NCBI RefSeq assembly: GCF_020171315.1
Contig: NZ_JAIUZP010000012.1
Location: 92,588 to 156,587 of the forward strand
Length of the DNA stretch: 64,000 bases
Direction: 5' to 3'
Origin: Pseudooceanicola nanhaiensis
Lineage (GTDB): Bacteria > Pseudomonadota > Alphaproteobacteria > Rhodobacterales > Rhodobacteraceae
The translations under genes and the position numbers were made by a program. Below are positions 45,206 to 55,719 of the stretch, piece after piece. The notes below the pieces were generated by a model, which saw only the letters and a list, made by a program, of their open reading frames with translations, was not told the DNA's origin and searched no databases. The stretch's first letter is position 1; each line of letters opens with the position of its first letter.

Positions 45206-45418
45206 GAGTCCCTCCCTCGGCTCAGTCCGCAGGTGCCGTGCCGCACCCGCATGGCGTGCACCCTGCCACGGGGCCGACAGGGGGGGAAGGCCCCGAAATC
45301 GTGTGTCCAAGCCCCGGTCTGCCGGTCTCGTGATCCGGGCCCCGGCGCAAGACCCCGTGACAGCGCCGGTCCGGGGGCTAAGCTGTCATCAGCGGTTCAA
45401 CCATCCACGAGGGTTCCC

Positions 45419-46024
45419 ATGTCCCGTCCCGCCGAGCGCCTGCGCGCCCAGATCGCCGAGGTGCAGCACCAGATCGCAGAGCTTCACGACCAGATCGAGG
45501 AGAGCGTCGCCCGCCGCCGCGAGGAACTGCGCTACCGGATCGAGAACGGCCGCATCGTCTGGGAAGAGGGCGTGCGCCGGCACCACCGGGCCCTGCGTGT
45601 CCGGCTCTCCACCTTCCTCGCCCGGACCCGCCTGCGCTACGTGATCACCGCACCGGTGATCTATGCCCTGATCGTGCCCTTCGCGCTGCTCGACCTCTTC
45701 GTGACGCTCTACCAGGCGATCTGCTTCCCGGCCTACGGCATCCCGAAGGTCACGCGCCGCGACTACATACGCATCGACCGCCATCACCTCGCCTATCTGA
45801 ACGGGCTGCAGAAACTGAACTGCGCCTATTGTGGCTACTGCAACGGGCTGCTGGCCTATGTCACGGAAATCGCAGGACGGACCGAGGCCTTCTGGTGCCC
45901 GATCAAGCACGCGGCCCGGGTGCGGGCCCGTCACCGCCACTACGACGGCTTCCTCGATTACGGCGATGCGGAGGGGTTCGAGGACGGGGTCAAGGCACAG
46001 CGCGACCGCATCCGCGAGGTCTGA
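45419..46024 (+). CDS. Conserved Cys-rich membrane-associated protein of unknown function
   Basis: A 201-residue protein. An N-terminal coiled coil (about 1-55, RLRAQIAEVQHQIAELHDQI) is followed by a hydrophobic helix (about 78-103, VITAPVIYALIVPFALLDLFVTLYQ). A Cys/His-rich domain comes next: LNCAYCGYCNGLLAYVTE (about 138-155), then FWCPIKHAARVRARHRHYDGF. CxxCxxC plus C and H ligands suggest an iron-sulfur or zinc site near the membrane. The family is recurrent but has no assigned function. Confidence 0.75.
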   Translation: MSRPAERLRAQIAEVQHQIAELHDQIEESVARRREELRYRIENGRIVWEEGVRRHHRALRVRLSTFLARTRLRYVITAPVIYALIVPFALLDLFVTLYQAICFPAYGIPKVTRRDYIRIDRHHLAYLNGLQKLNCAYCGYCNGLLAYVTEIAGRTEAFWCPIKHAARVRARHRHYDGFLDYGDAEGFEDGVKAQRDRIREV

Positions 46025-46122
46025 GCCCTCAGGGGCGGCGCCCGCGCGGCCCCTCATCTCATCCACTGTTCGGAAATATCCCCGGGGGGTGCCGCGTCAG
46101 CGGCGGGGGGCAGGCAGCCCCC

Positions 46123-46560
46123 TCAGCGCCGCCGCAGCCGGATGACCACGTCGACCTTGGCCACCTCCGCCCCTTCGGGGGCCTTCGGCAGCCGCGAGAT
46201 GACAAGTTCGTCAGAGGGCGCATCGGTCAGCGCCCCGTCGTCTTCCCAGAAGAAATGAGGGTGATCGTGCATGTTGGTGTCGAAGTAGCTCTTCGACCCG
46301 TCCACCGTGATCTCGCGCATCAGGCCCGCGTCGCAGAAGGCGCGCAGCGTGTTGTAGACGGTGGCAAGGGAAACCGACTGCCCATGGTCCATGGCAGAGG
46401 CATAGAGGCTTTCCGCCGTGACATGCCGGTTGCGGCCATCGCCCACGAGCAAAGCCGCCAACGCCACGCGTTGCCGGGTCGGACGCAGTCCGGCACCGTT
46501 GAGCCATTCCGTACCGCGAAGAGAGGCTTCCGGCGCCATGCTGTCTTGTTTCCCATCCAT
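46123..46560 (-). CDS. irr: Iron response regulator Irr (Fur family)
   Basis: A 145-residue Fur-family regulator. The opening GLRPTRQRVALAALLVGDGRNRHVTAESLY is the Irr signature, followed by SVSLATVYNTLRAF as the DNA-binding helix and the metal/heme region FDTNMHDHPHFFWEDDGAL with the His-rich motif. Irr controls iron and heme genes according to heme status in alphaproteobacteria. It is divergent from fabA, 155 bases apart, the conserved irr-fabA arrangement. A second ATG at 46539 is an alternative start. Confidence 0.92.
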   Translation of the reverse strand: MDGKQDSMAPEASLRGTEWLNGAGLRPTRQRVALAALLVGDGRNRHVTAESLYASAMDHGQSVSLATVYNTLRAFCDAGLMREITVDGSKSYFDTNMHDHPHFFWEDDGALTDAPSDELVISRLPKAPEGAEVAKVDVVIRLRRR

Positions 46561-46590
46561 TGCAGGGCAATATATAGGGCCGGAACCAGA

Positions 46591-46609
46591 GGAATTTCAA
46601 TCCAATTCC
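46591..46609. promoter_or_regulatory. Inverted repeat between irr and fabA, candidate operator
   Basis: GGAATT, seven bases, AATTCC: perfect six-base arms, AT-rich, located 31 bases upstream of the irr ATG and 106 before fabA. It could be an autoregulatory Irr or fatty acid regulator site. The match to published Irr boxes has not been tested. Confidence 0.45.
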
Positions 46610-46715
46610 CGGAAGTGGCCCTGACGCCGCGGCATTTTTGCGCCCTTGCAAGGCTGGTTTTTGCGATGATAGAGGGGGCGTGAAATTTGGGATAGAGACG
46701 AGGGGGCGCGCCTGA

Positions 46716-47228
46716 ATGGCCGATTATCCGACCAGCTTCGACAAGGACGACCTGCTGAAATGCGCACGGGGCGAACTCTTCGGTCCGGGCAACGCGCAGT
46801 TGCCGGAACCTCCGATGCTGATGATGGACCGGATCACCGAGGTCAGCGCCGACGGCGGTGAGCACGGCAAGGGTCATATCGTGGCCGAGTTCGACATCCA
46901 CCCGGACCTGTGGTTCTTCAAGTGCCACTTCCCCGGCAACCCCGTGATGCCGGGCTGCCTCGGCCTCGACGGCCTGTGGCAGTTGACCGGGTTCAACCTC
47001 GGCTGGCGCGGCATGCAGGGGCAGGGCTTCGCGCTCGGCGTGGGCGAGGTGAAGCTTCAGGGCATGGTGACCCCGACCCGCAAGATGCTGACCTATGTCG
47101 TCGATTTCACCCGCGTCATCGACCGCAAGCTGAAGATGGGCGTTGCCAACGGCCGCGTCTTTGCGGACGGCGAGGAAATTTATACCGTTCAGAACATGAA
47201 GGTTGGCCTCGCAGCCGCCGCCACCTGA
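46716..47228 (+). CDS. fabA: 3-hydroxydecanoyl-ACP dehydratase/isomerase FabA
   Basis: A 170-residue hotdog-fold enzyme that dehydrates 3-hydroxydecanoyl-ACP and isomerises trans-2 to cis-3-decenoyl-ACP, the branch point of anaerobic unsaturated fatty acid synthesis. Catalytic His71 is in [13 protein letters not shown] and Asp85 in [10 protein letters not shown]. Length and motifs match the E. coli enzyme (His70, Asp84). It is followed 55 bases later by fabB and then fabI, forming an operon. Confidence 0.96.
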   Translation: MADYPTSFDKDDLLKCARGELFGPGNAQLPEPPMLMMDRITEVSADGGEHGKGHIVAEFDIHPDLWFFKCHFPGNPVMPGCLGLDGLWQLTGFNLGWRGMQGQGFALGVGEVKLQGMVTPTRKMLTYVVDFTRVIDRKLKMGVANGRVFADGEEIYTVQNMKVGLAAAAT

Positions 47229-47283
47229 ACCGGTAGGGAAGACGCCTGTCCCGGGTGCGCCCGGCGGGAGAGGGAGTAAGCTA

Positions 47284-48513
<1,230 letters not shown>

Positions 48514-48519
48514 CCTGAC

Positions 48520-49308
48520 ATGACCGGACCTCTCACCGGCAAACGCGGCCTGATCATGGGCGTGGCGAACGATCGCTCCATCGCCTGGGGCATTGCAAAG
48601 GCCATGGCCGAAGCCGGTGCAGAACTGGCCTTCACCTACCAGGGCGAAGCCTTCGGCAAGCGTGTGAAACCGCTGGCCGAAAGCATCGGGGTCGACCTGC
48701 TGGTCGATGTGGATGTGACCGATGACGCCTCGCTCGATCTTGCCTTCGACAGGCTGAAATCGGAATGGGGCCAGCTGGACTTCCTCGTCCACGCCATCGC
48801 CTATTCCAACAAGGACGAGTTGGCCGGCCGGTTCATCAACACGTCGCGCGACAACTTCAAGCACTCGCTGGAGATCTCCTGCTACTCGCTGATCGAGGTT
48901 GCCCGTCGGGCGGCGCCGCTGATGACCGAGGGCGGCACGATCCTGACCCTGACCTACCAGGGCTCGACCCGCGTCACGCCTTATTACAACGTCATGGGCG
49001 TGGCCAAGGCGGCCCTGGAAAGCGCGGTGCTCTACCTCGCCAACGACCTCGGCCCCGATGGCATCCGCGTGAACGCGATCTCCCCCGGCCCGATGAAGAC
49101 GCTGGCCGGTGCCGCCATCTCGGGGGCGCGGAAGACCTTCCGCCAGACCGAGGCCAACGCGCCGCTGCGGGCCAATGCCACGCTGGAGGCCGTGGGCGGC
49201 ACCGCCGTCTACCTCGCCTCCGATGCCGGCGCCTGCACCACCGGCGAGACGATCCGCGTCGACGGCGGTTACCACGTGCTTGGCATGCCGCAGCCGGAAA
49301 ATCTCTGA
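48520..49308 (+). CDS. fabI: Enoyl-ACP reductase FabI (NADH)
   Basis: A 262-residue short-chain dehydrogenase-type enoyl reductase. The cofactor loop is LIMGVANDRSIAWGIAKAM; the active-site Tyr and Lys are in PYYNVMGVAKAALES (Y-x6-K). NAISPGPMKTLAGAAI is the substrate loop. It catalyses the last step of each elongation cycle and is the target of triclosan in many bacteria. It is the third gene of fabA-fabB-fabI. Length is typical. Confidence 0.96.
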   Translation: MTGPLTGKRGLIMGVANDRSIAWGIAKAMAEAGAELAFTYQGEAFGKRVKPLAESIGVDLLVDVDVTDDASLDLAFDRLKSEWGQLDFLVHAIAYSNKDELAGRFINTSRDNFKHSLEISCYSLIEVARRAAPLMTEGGTILTLTYQGSTRVTPYYNVMGVAKAALESAVLYLANDLGPDGIRVNAISPGPMKTLAGAAISGARKTFRQTEANAPLRANATLEAVGGTAVYLASDAGACTTGETIRVDGGYHVLGMPQPENL

Positions 49309-49359
49309 GCCATCGTTTGGCACGGCCGTCGCGCCGGGCCTGAGGCGCGGCAGATCGAG

Positions 49360-49530
49360 GCCTCCGGCGGGGATATTTGAGAAACGGAAATCGAAAGCCT
49401 TTCTTTACCTCCTCGCGCTAGACAGGAAGAGCGGTACAGGCGGGGACGCCGATGACCGCGCAAGGAAATGCTCCCCCGTCCGAAAGGGCGGGGGAGTTTT
49501 CATTTTCTTGCTCAAAATATCCCGGGGTCC
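49360..49530. repeat. Second inverted pair of the dispersed intergenic repeat
   Basis: GCCTCCGGCGGGGATATTTG (49360-49379) and, in reverse orientation, TCATTTTCTTGCTCAAAATA followed by TCCC (49500-49523). The arms correspond to the left and right arms of the pair at 1497-1600 but are more diverged and about 120 bases apart, with a terminator hairpin between them. Confidence 0.75.
49468..49502 (+). terminator. Rho-independent terminator after fabI
   Basis: CTCCCCCGTCCG and a matching GGCGGGGGAG close a short GAAAG loop and are followed by TTTTCATTTT. It ends the fab operon transcript, about 160 bases beyond the fabI stop. Confidence 0.75.
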
Positions 49531-49645
49531 GGGGCAGAGCCCCGGGCGCGCTCTCCGCAATGTGACGGCGCGGGCGGGCCGCGGGCCTGTCCGGCCGGGA
49601 ACCATGGCGCCCGGCGGCGGGTTCTTCCTGCAAAGGAGGCATCCC

Positions 49646-50326
49646 ATGACCCATACGCTCACGCTGCAACATATCGAACCTGTCACCCCCGACACCCACC
49701 GCCTGCGCTTCCGCCGGCCGGAGGGCTTCGACTTCACCCCCGGACAGGCGGTGGACATGGCGCTCGACAAGGATGGCTGGCGCGACGAGACCCGGCCCTT
49801 CACCTTCGTCAGCCTGCCGGATGAGACCTGCCTCGACTTCGTGATCAAGTCCTACCCGGAGCATGACGGCGTCACCGAGCAGATTGGCAAGATGGAGCCG
49901 GGCGACAAGGTGATCATCTCCTCGCCCTGGGGCGCGATCCACGACGAAGGCCCGGGCTGGTTCATCGCCGGCGGGGCAGGCATCACGCCCTTCCTCGCCG
50001 TGCTGCGCCGGCGGCTTGAGATCCACGGGACGTTGGCGGGCTGCACGCTGATCTTCTCCAACAGCACCGAGGCCGACATCATCCTGCGGCGCGAACTGGA
50101 GGCGATGGAGGGGCTGGAGACGATCTTCACGGTGACCGACGAGGCCAACCCCGGCGAGGGCGTCCTGACCGAGAGGATCGACCGCGATTTCCTGGCGACC
50201 CGCATCAAGCCCGACATCGGGCATTACTATGTCTGCGGACCGGAGCCGATGATCGCGGACGTCACCGCGGCACTCGAAGACCTTGGCGTGGCCGAGGATC
50301 GGATCGTCGTTGAAGACCTCGACTGA
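49646..50326 (+). CDS. Flavodoxin/ferredoxin reductase-like FAD-NAD(P)H oxidoreductase
   Basis: A 226-residue FNR-fold protein. The FAD-binding barrel shows ETRPFTFVSLPDE (RxYS-like region, here RPFT) and a GDKVIISSPWG segment. The NAD(P)H domain begins FIAGGAGITPFLAVLRR and ends YYVCGPEPMIADV. No iron-sulfur or globin domain is fused. The ribosome binding site AAAGGAGG is strong. The electron partner is unknown; it may serve a desaturase, P450 or flavodoxin. Confidence 0.87.
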   Translation: MTHTLTLQHIEPVTPDTHRLRFRRPEGFDFTPGQAVDMALDKDGWRDETRPFTFVSLPDETCLDFVIKSYPEHDGVTEQIGKMEPGDKVIISSPWGAIHDEGPGWFIAGGAGITPFLAVLRRRLEIHGTLAGCTLIFSNSTEADIILRRELEAMEGLETIFTVTDEANPGEGVLTERIDRDFLATRIKPDIGHYYVCGPEPMIADVTAALEDLGVAEDRIVVEDLD

Positions 50327-50419
50327 GGGTCGGTCATAGTTGCCCGGGTCCATGGGGCGTGCGACGTCGTGCGCCCCGGGAACGCGAGCCCTCCGCGCGG
50401 AAAGATCAGCCGAGCCGGG

Positions 50420-51355
50420 TCAGAACCACTGGCCCGGCTCCATCAGACCTAGGTCCAGCAGCTGACGCGAGTGCCATTCGAAAGGCGCGGAATTGTGCCA
50501 GCGGAAGCTCTGGATATCGAAGGTCGACCCGGGGTTCCGCTTCAGCGCCTTGGCGGTGCGGAAGGAACAGATCGCCGCGGTCAGGTTGTGGTGCCACGGG
50601 CAGGAATAGGTGTTGTATTCCTCGTCGTCGAAGACGTGGCCCGGCAGTAGCGTCAGACCCGGCTTGGCCCGGAACAGCGCGATCCGGTCGATCCGGCGGC
50701 TGCGGGCGGGGATATGTTCCTCGAACCGCCAGCGCAGACCACCGTAGAAGTCGAGCTGGCGTTCCTTCGGGTGGCCCTGCGCGGCCTCGTCCCGGCGGGC
50801 CTGCGCATAGTAGCCGGAGCGGTCGAGATGCGCGCTGTCGAGCGAGACCGCATCGGGGTGGGCGGCGAGGTCGCCTGTGTAGAGATCCACCACATAGGTC
50901 AGCATGGCGTCGCGCCGTTCCTCCGCGTGGAAGCTCAGCATCTCGCCTACGGTGCGGGTCTCGCAGAACGGGTGGAAAAGATACTCCGCGTTGAAGCAAT
51001 AGTAGAGCCATAGCCCCGGCGCCGCGGCGATCACGGCGTTCACATGGCGCTCCAGCGCGCCGGGTTGCGACACGTCGCAGCTGATCCGGCAGGTGGTGGC
51101 ACGCAGGTCCTCGGCCAGGTCGAAGGCATCGGGCATGAAGACCAGCACCTGCGCGAAGCCGGCGACCTGGTGGTGACGGATGGTGGTGTCGATCTCGACC
51201 TCGTCCTCGACGAAGATCATCGCCACCGGCCCCTTGGCAAGCGCCGAACGGCCCCGGCTCAGGAAGTCCTGGATGGAGCTGAACCGCCTCTCGATATCCG
51301 CCACTGCGCCGTTCCTTCTGCCTAGGCCGCCAAGGTCCGTGGTTTCGTCGCACAT
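50420..51355 (-). CDS. Glycosyltransferase-like protein (family 2/92 type)
   Basis: A 311-residue soluble protein. The N-terminal part ([39 protein letters not shown]) resembles the start of GT-A glycosyltransferases with acidic metal-binding residues. Strongly conserved-looking blocks follow: [53 protein letters not shown] and [22 protein letters not shown]. No signal peptide or membrane helix is seen. The donor and acceptor are unknown. It is divergent from miaB, whose start is 75 bases away. The assignment is moderate. Confidence 0.6.
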   Translation of the reverse strand: MCDETTDLGGLGRRNGAVADIERRFSSIQDFLSRGRSALAKGPVAMIFVEDEVEIDTTIRHHQVAGFAQVLVFMPDAFDLAEDLRATTCRISCDVSQPGALERHVNAVIAAAPGLWLYYCFNAEYLFHPFCETRTVGEMLSFHAEERRDAMLTYVVDLYTGDLAAHPDAVSLDSAHLDRSGYYAQARRDEAAQGHPKERQLDFYGGLRWRFEEHIPARSRRIDRIALFRAKPGLTLLPGHVFDDEEYNTYSCPWHHNLTAAICSFRTAKALKRNPGSTFDIQSFRWHNSAPFEWHSRQLLDLGLMEPGQWF

Positions 51356-51429
51356 TGCAAGTGACCCGTCGATCGGTGTATTCCCGCGCGAACTTTCCTG
51401 TCTGTCCAGTATCCGCGCGGAGGCCCCCG

Positions 51430-52755
51430 ATGTCCGAGGCCAAGAAACTCTATATCAAGACCTACGGCTGTCAGATGAACGTCTACGACAGCGAGCGGAT
51501 GGCGGAGGCTCTCGGACCCAACGGCTACGTGACCGTGGACTCGCCCGACGAGGCGGACATGATCCTGCTGAACACCTGCCACATCCGCGAGAAGGCGGCC
51601 GAGAAGGTCTATTCCGAGCTGGGCCGCCTGCGGGGGCTCAAGACCAAGCGGCCGGACCTGAAGATCGGCGTTGCGGGCTGCGTCGCGCAGGCCGAGGGCG
51701 CCGAGATCATGCTGCGTCAGCCCATGGTCGATCTGGTGGTTGGGCCGCAGAGCTATCACCGCCTGCCGGAGCTGGAGGCGAAGGCCGGGCGCGGGCAGAA
51801 GGCGCTCGACACCGATTTCCCGGAAGAGGACAAGTTCGCGGAGCTGGCAGCGCGGCCCAAGGCCAAGCGCGGCCCGACGGCCTTCCTGACCGTGCAGGAG
51901 GGCTGTGACAAGTTCTGTGCCTTCTGCGTCGTGCCCTATACCCGGGGCGCAGAGGTGAGCCGTCCGGTGGACCGCGTGTTGACCGAGGCGCGTGACCTTG
52001 TCTCGCGCGGGGTACGCGAGATCACCCTGCTGGGCCAGAACGTGAATGCTTACCACGGCGAAGGCCCCGACGGGCGCGACTGGGGGCTGGCGCGGCTGGT
52101 CTATGCCCTGGCCGAGATCGACGGGCTGGCCCGCATCCGGTTCACCACCTCGCATCCCAACGACATGGATGACGCGCTGATCGCGGCGCTGGGGGACTGC
52201 GACAAGCTGATGCCCTACCTGCACCTGCCGGTGCAGGCCGGCAGCGACCGGATCCTGAAACGGATGAACCGCAGCCATACCCGCGACAGTTACTTCCGCG
52301 TGGTCGAGCGGATTCGCGCGGCGCGGCCCGATATCGCGCTGTCGGGCGATTTCATCGTCGGCTTCCCGGAGGAAACCGATGCGGACTTCGCCGAGACGAT
52401 GGATCTCGTGCGGCAGGTGAACTACGCGGCCTGCTTCTCGTTCAAGTATTCCTCGCGCCCGGGCACGCCCGCGGCGGAGCGGGGCGGGCAGGTCGATCCC
52501 GAGGTCGCCTCGGCCCGGCTGATCGAGCTTCAGACCCTGCTCAACGCGCAGCAGCTGGCCTTCATGAAGGGGATGGTGGGCCGCGAGGTCGGCGTGCTCT
52601 TCGAGAAGGCAGGGCGGCACCCGGGGCAGATGGTGGGCAAGTCGGATTACCTGCACGCGGTGCATGTGACGGCGGAGGGGCTGGCGCCCGGCACGCTGGC
52701 GCGGGTGAGAATCATCGACGCCGGGGCGAACTCCCTGGCGGGCGTTCTGGTCTGA
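51430..52755 (+). CDS. miaB: tRNA-2-methylthio-N6-isopentenyladenosine synthase MiaB
   Basis: A 441-residue radical-SAM methylthiotransferase acting on A37 of tRNAs. The N-terminal UPF0004 domain supplies three Cys for the auxiliary cluster: [26 protein letters not shown] and [11 protein letters not shown]. The radical-SAM motif [15 protein letters not shown] lies near residue 159. A C-terminal TRAM domain starts about 375. The ATG at 51430 follows homologues. Full length and apparently intact. Confidence 0.96.
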   Translation: MSEAKKLYIKTYGCQMNVYDSERMAEALGPNGYVTVDSPDEADMILLNTCHIREKAAEKVYSELGRLRGLKTKRPDLKIGVAGCVAQAEGAEIMLRQPMVDLVVGPQSYHRLPELEAKAGRGQKALDTDFPEEDKFAELAARPKAKRGPTAFLTVQEGCDKFCAFCVVPYTRGAEVSRPVDRVLTEARDLVSRGVREITLLGQNVNAYHGEGPDGRDWGLARLVYALAEIDGLARIRFTTSHPNDMDDALIAALGDCDKLMPYLHLPVQAGSDRILKRMNRSHTRDSYFRVVERIRAARPDIALSGDFIVGFPEETDADFAETMDLVRQVNYAACFSFKYSSRPGTPAAERGGQVDPEVASARLIELQTLLNAQQLAFMKGMVGREVGVLFEKAGRHPGQMVGKSDYLHAVHVTAEGLAPGTLARVRIIDAGANSLAGVLV

Positions 52756-53002
52756 TCTGCCCGGATTTCGGGCAGGGCACTCGCTCAAATTGTGGCTCAA
52801 ATGGGGCGCTAATTTGGCGAGTGTTTGTGATTGTTCTCACTGGTTGGACAGTAGGCGCTTTTCACACGGCGGTGTTATGGCCGTGATTGAGATCGTGTTA
52901 ACTTCTGATAACAACCCGTTTCGATGGGCGGTTGCTCGGACCGGGGCCGGAAAGGCCGCGCCGGGCGAGACCCGCCCCCAGCACGATCAGATAGGTCACG
53001 AC

Positions 53003-53350
53003 ATGAAGAAATTCCTCGCCGGTGCCGCCGTTGCGCTCGGGCTCGCAACCCCCGCAGCTGCCCAGTCCAACTATGCCTACACGTTCCCGGAAACCGGCCA
53101 CGTCGTGTACGTCAGCTGCTTCCGCGGCCCGTGGAAGGAAGTGATCTGGGACCGTCCCAACGCCAAGTTCGTCGACAGCCTGCGGGAGCTTGGCTACGAC
53201 TACCCGAACGCCCATGCGATCGCGGAACGCGTCTGCCGCGATGACGCGCTGGTCTTCAACAAGGAAGGCCTCAAGCAGGAAATGATCCGCATCTACTATG
53301 AGTCGCAGGCTTACCGCGAAAAGGGTGCGCCGAACTACATCCTGCGTTGA
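53003..53350 (+). CDS. Small secreted protein of unknown function
   Basis: A 115-residue protein with a typical signal peptide (MKKFLAGAAVALGLATPAAA, cleavage before QSNYAY). The mature domain contains two Cys (VSCFRGPWKEVIWDRP and ERVCRDDALVFN) that may form a disulfide and a C-terminal helix ending REKGAPNYILR. The RPNAKFVDSLRELGYDYPNAHAIAERVC stretch looks like a folded helical unit. No family is recognised. The upstream 250 bases carry no other gene. Confidence 0.72.
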   Translation: MKKFLAGAAVALGLATPAAAQSNYAYTFPETGHVVYVSCFRGPWKEVIWDRPNAKFVDSLRELGYDYPNAHAIAERVCRDDALVFNKEGLKQEMIRIYYESQAYREKGAPNYILR

Positions 53351-53601
53351 TGAGGGCGGCACCCCGGGCGCCGGGGCTGCCACATCGGTTTGCTTTGCCT
53401 CGGCCCCGTTTTGCGGGGCCGAAGTTTTTTCATCAATACATCCGGCCCCATGGATAAGCCGGTACAATATCTGGTGGAATTTTCTTCACAACGAGACACA
53501 ATTCGGTAAACTGAATTTCAATTAATCAGGCCGGTCGCGCGCAGGGGAGGCTTCGGGTGACGCTGCGGCAAGCCGGTGGGGGTAACAAAGGAACGACACT
53601 G

Positions 53602-54162
53602 GTGGCAAAAGTCATTTTGAACGCGCTCCGTCGTCTGTCCGGCGGATTGACCGTCGCGGCGCTGGCCCTGTCGGCTTTGGCCGTTGGCCCGGCGCAGGCC
53701 CGGACGGAGAAGTACATTCCGGGGATCTGGGTGGACCCCGACGGCTGTGAACATTGGGTCATGGACGATGGCGCGGAGGGCTACATGACGCCCCACGTGA
53801 ACCGTCAGGGGATCCCGGTCTGCCGCCGCGGCAACGTCTGCGGCGTGATGAACTCGGATCAGTTCTTCGCGACCGACAAATATTACATCAGCCCGGCGAA
53901 CCGCCAGCGGCTGGCGGAGTTCTTCCAGCAGTCCACGGCGACGGCCTTCATCATCGCGGGCCATACCGACAGCCGGGCATCCGACGAATACAACATGCGC
54001 CTGAGCTACAACCGCGCCAATGCGGTGGCCCAGGTCGCGGCCACGACCGGGGCGCGTATCGCCGATGTCCGCGGCTACGGCGAGCGGATGCCGCGCGCCA
54101 CCAACAACACCGCCGCGGGGATGGCTCAGAACCGCCGCGTCGAAATCATCTGCATCCAGTAA
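53602..54162 (+). CDS. OmpA-like envelope protein with WVDP-GC-HW domain
   Basis: About 186 residues from a GTG at 53602 (AAAGGAACG ribosome binding site upstream). It has a signal peptide (LTVAALALSALAVGPAQA), then a short domain GIWVDPDGCEHWVMDDGAEGY ... GIPVC (about 38-70), then an OmpA C-terminal peptidoglycan-binding domain (about 75-186) with TAFIIAGHTDSRASDEYNMRLSYNRANAV and NRRVEIICIQ. The OmpA part should anchor it to peptidoglycan. The same short domain forms the whole mature part of the next protein. An earlier GTG at 53557 is possible. Confidence 0.85.
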   Translation: MAKVILNALRRLSGGLTVAALALSALAVGPAQARTEKYIPGIWVDPDGCEHWVMDDGAEGYMTPHVNRQGIPVCRRGNVCGVMNSDQFFATDKYYISPANRQRLAEFFQQSTATAFIIAGHTDSRASDEYNMRLSYNRANAVAQVAATTGARIADVRGYGERMPRATNNTAAGMAQNRRVEIICIQ

Positions 54163-54174
54163 GGGAGGGGAGAG

Positions 54175-54480
54175 ATGAACAGCGTGAAAGTCCTCGCCGG
54201 CGCCGCCCTCCTGATCGGGGTCACCGCCTGCCACCCGATTCCCGTTCCGGGCGACAAGAGCCGTGACCGCGGCTTCGACAGCCACCCGGTCTCGAACCTG
54301 AAGGCCGGCATCTGGGTCGATCCCAACGGTTGTGACCACTGGATCATCGACGACGGCCTCGAAGGCTACCTGTCGCAGCGGCTTGATCCCTACGGCAAGC
54401 CGGTCTGCTCCGGTGCCTATGAGCCGAACACCGCGAACGGCGATTTCAAGCGGGGCATCTGGGACCCGTCGAACGGCTGA
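54175..54480 (+). CDS. Small lipoprotein sharing the WVDP-GC-HW domain
   Basis: A 101-residue lipoprotein with lipobox IGVTAC (Cys19). The mature chain contains GIWVDPNGCDHWIIDDGLEGYLSQ ... GKPVC, matching the short domain of the upstream OmpA-like protein almost position by position, including both Cys. A second GIWDP motif lies at the end. The genes are 12 bases apart and clearly cotranscribed; a terminator follows. Together they suggest one envelope module, one part tied to the outer membrane lipid and one to peptidoglycan. Function unknown. Confidence 0.85.
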   Translation: MNSVKVLAGAALLIGVTACHPIPVPGDKSRDRGFDSHPVSNLKAGIWVDPNGCDHWIIDDGLEGYLSQRLDPYGKPVCSGAYEPNTANGDFKRGIWDPSNG

Positions 54481-54511
54481 CGATGCTGCGCCGCGCACAT
54501 AATACGACCCG

Positions 54512-54541
54512 AATGCCGCAAGCCTCTGCTTGCGGCATTTT
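54512..54541 (+). terminator. Rho-independent terminator
   Basis: AATGCCGCAAG (54512-54522), six-base loop, CTTGCGGCATT (54529-54539), running into TTTT. Ends the OmpA-like/lipoprotein operon. Confidence 0.9.
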
Positions 54542-54641
54542 GCATTCCGAAGTCCGCCTAACTACATCCTGTCTGGCATCCGCGCTTGCCATGACGCGCG
54601 GTGCTTGGCACCCTGAGGACATATACAGCGAGGAGTCCTGA

Positions 54642-55646
54642 TTGACCGCAACTGTGCTGACCCCGCCTGCAAGCCTCGACACTCTCACCGAGATCCTGGT
54701 CGAGTTCCCGGACAACTTCCTTCTGATCGAGCTCTGCGGCGAATATGACCGCAACCTGACAGAGATCGAACAGAAGCTCACGGTGCAGATTCTCCGACGA
54801 GGCAACCAGCTTGCCGTCATCGGTGAAGGCCTGGCGGCGAAGGAGGCGGCAGAGGCGCTGCAGGCGCTCTATGCCCGTCTCGAAGCGGGCCGCGAAGTGG
54901 GCCCCGGCGACATCGACCGCCAACTGCGCATGAACAAGCCCGAAGCGCCCACCCGCGACGGCAACCAGTTCGAGATGTTCCGCGGCGACACCGTGGAGAT
55001 CAAGACGCGCAAGAAGATGGTCGAACCCCGGACCGAGGCCCAGAAGGCCTATGTCCAGAACCTCTTCAATCACGAACTCGCCTTCGGCATCGGCCCTGCA
55101 GGGACCGGCAAGACCTACCTCGCCGTCGCGGTGGGGGTCTCGATGTTCATCGAAGGGGCTGTGGACAAGATCATCCTGTCCCGCCCGGCGGTCGAGGCCG
55201 GCGAGAAGCTGGGCTATCTGCCCGGCGACATGAAGGACAAGGTCGATCCCTACATGCAGCCGCTCTATGACGCGCTGAACGACTTCCTGCCCGGCAAGCA
55301 GCTCCAGAAGATGATGGAGGAGAAGACGATCGAGATCGCGCCGCTGGCCTTCATGCGTGGGCGGACCCTGTCGAATGCCTTCGTGGTGCTGGACGAGGCA
55401 CAGAACGCCACCTCGATGCAGATGAAGATGTTCCTGACCCGTCTGGGCGAGGGCTCCCGCATGGTGATCACCGGCGACCGCAGCCAGATCGACCTGCCGC
55501 GCGGGGTCAGCTCGGGTCTGCATGACGCGGAACGCCTGCTGAAGACGATCCCCAAGATCAGCTTCAACTACTTCACCTCGAAGGATGTGGTGCGTCACCC
55601 CCTTGTGGCGGCGATCATCGAGGCTTACGAGGCCGACGAAGCCTGA
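54642..55646 (+). CDS. ybeZ: PhoH-like ATPase (YbeZ/PhoL)
   Basis: A 334-residue P-loop ATPase. An N-terminal KH-like part (about 15-95, LTVQILRRGNQLAVIG) precedes the PhoH domain. Walker A is GIGPAGTGKTYLAVAVG near residue 148, Walker B FVVLDEAQNAT near 244, and TGDRSQIDLPRG follows. It works with YbeY in rRNA processing or quality control, as the gene order ybeZ-ybeY-corC-lnt suggests. The start codon is TTG with a GAGGAG ribosome binding site. Confidence 0.94.
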   Translation: MTATVLTPPASLDTLTEILVEFPDNFLLIELCGEYDRNLTEIEQKLTVQILRRGNQLAVIGEGLAAKEAAEALQALYARLEAGREVGPGDIDRQLRMNKPEAPTRDGNQFEMFRGDTVEIKTRKKMVEPRTEAQKAYVQNLFNHELAFGIGPAGTGKTYLAVAVGVSMFIEGAVDKIILSRPAVEAGEKLGYLPGDMKDKVDPYMQPLYDALNDFLPGKQLQKMMEEKTIEIAPLAFMRGRTLSNAFVVLDEAQNATSMQMKMFLTRLGEGSRMVITGDRSQIDLPRGVSSGLHDAERLLKTIPKISFNYFTSKDVVRHPLVAAIIEAYEADEA

Positions 55647-55719
55647 CAGCCCGTCCCTTCATCTTTCCGCAAAAACTCGCGGGGGTGTGGGGGCGGCAGC
55701 CCCCACCGGACCCGGAAAG

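Larger units (their letters stand above)
49309..49645. other. Intergenic region with repeats and a terminator
   Basis: No gene is supported. It holds one dispersed repeat arm at 49360-49380 (GCCTCCGGCGGGGATATTTG), a terminator hairpin at 49468-49502, a second repeat arm in the opposite orientation at 49500-49530, then GC-rich DNA (GGGGTCCGGGGCAGAGCCCC dyad at 49524-49543) and the AAAGGAGG ribosome binding site of the reductase gene. Confidence 0.7.

Noticed and set aside
54642..55646. PhoH as part of a phosphate-starvation regulon
   Set aside because: Gene order ybeZ-ybeY-corC-lnt points to RNA maturation; no Pho box was recognised upstream.
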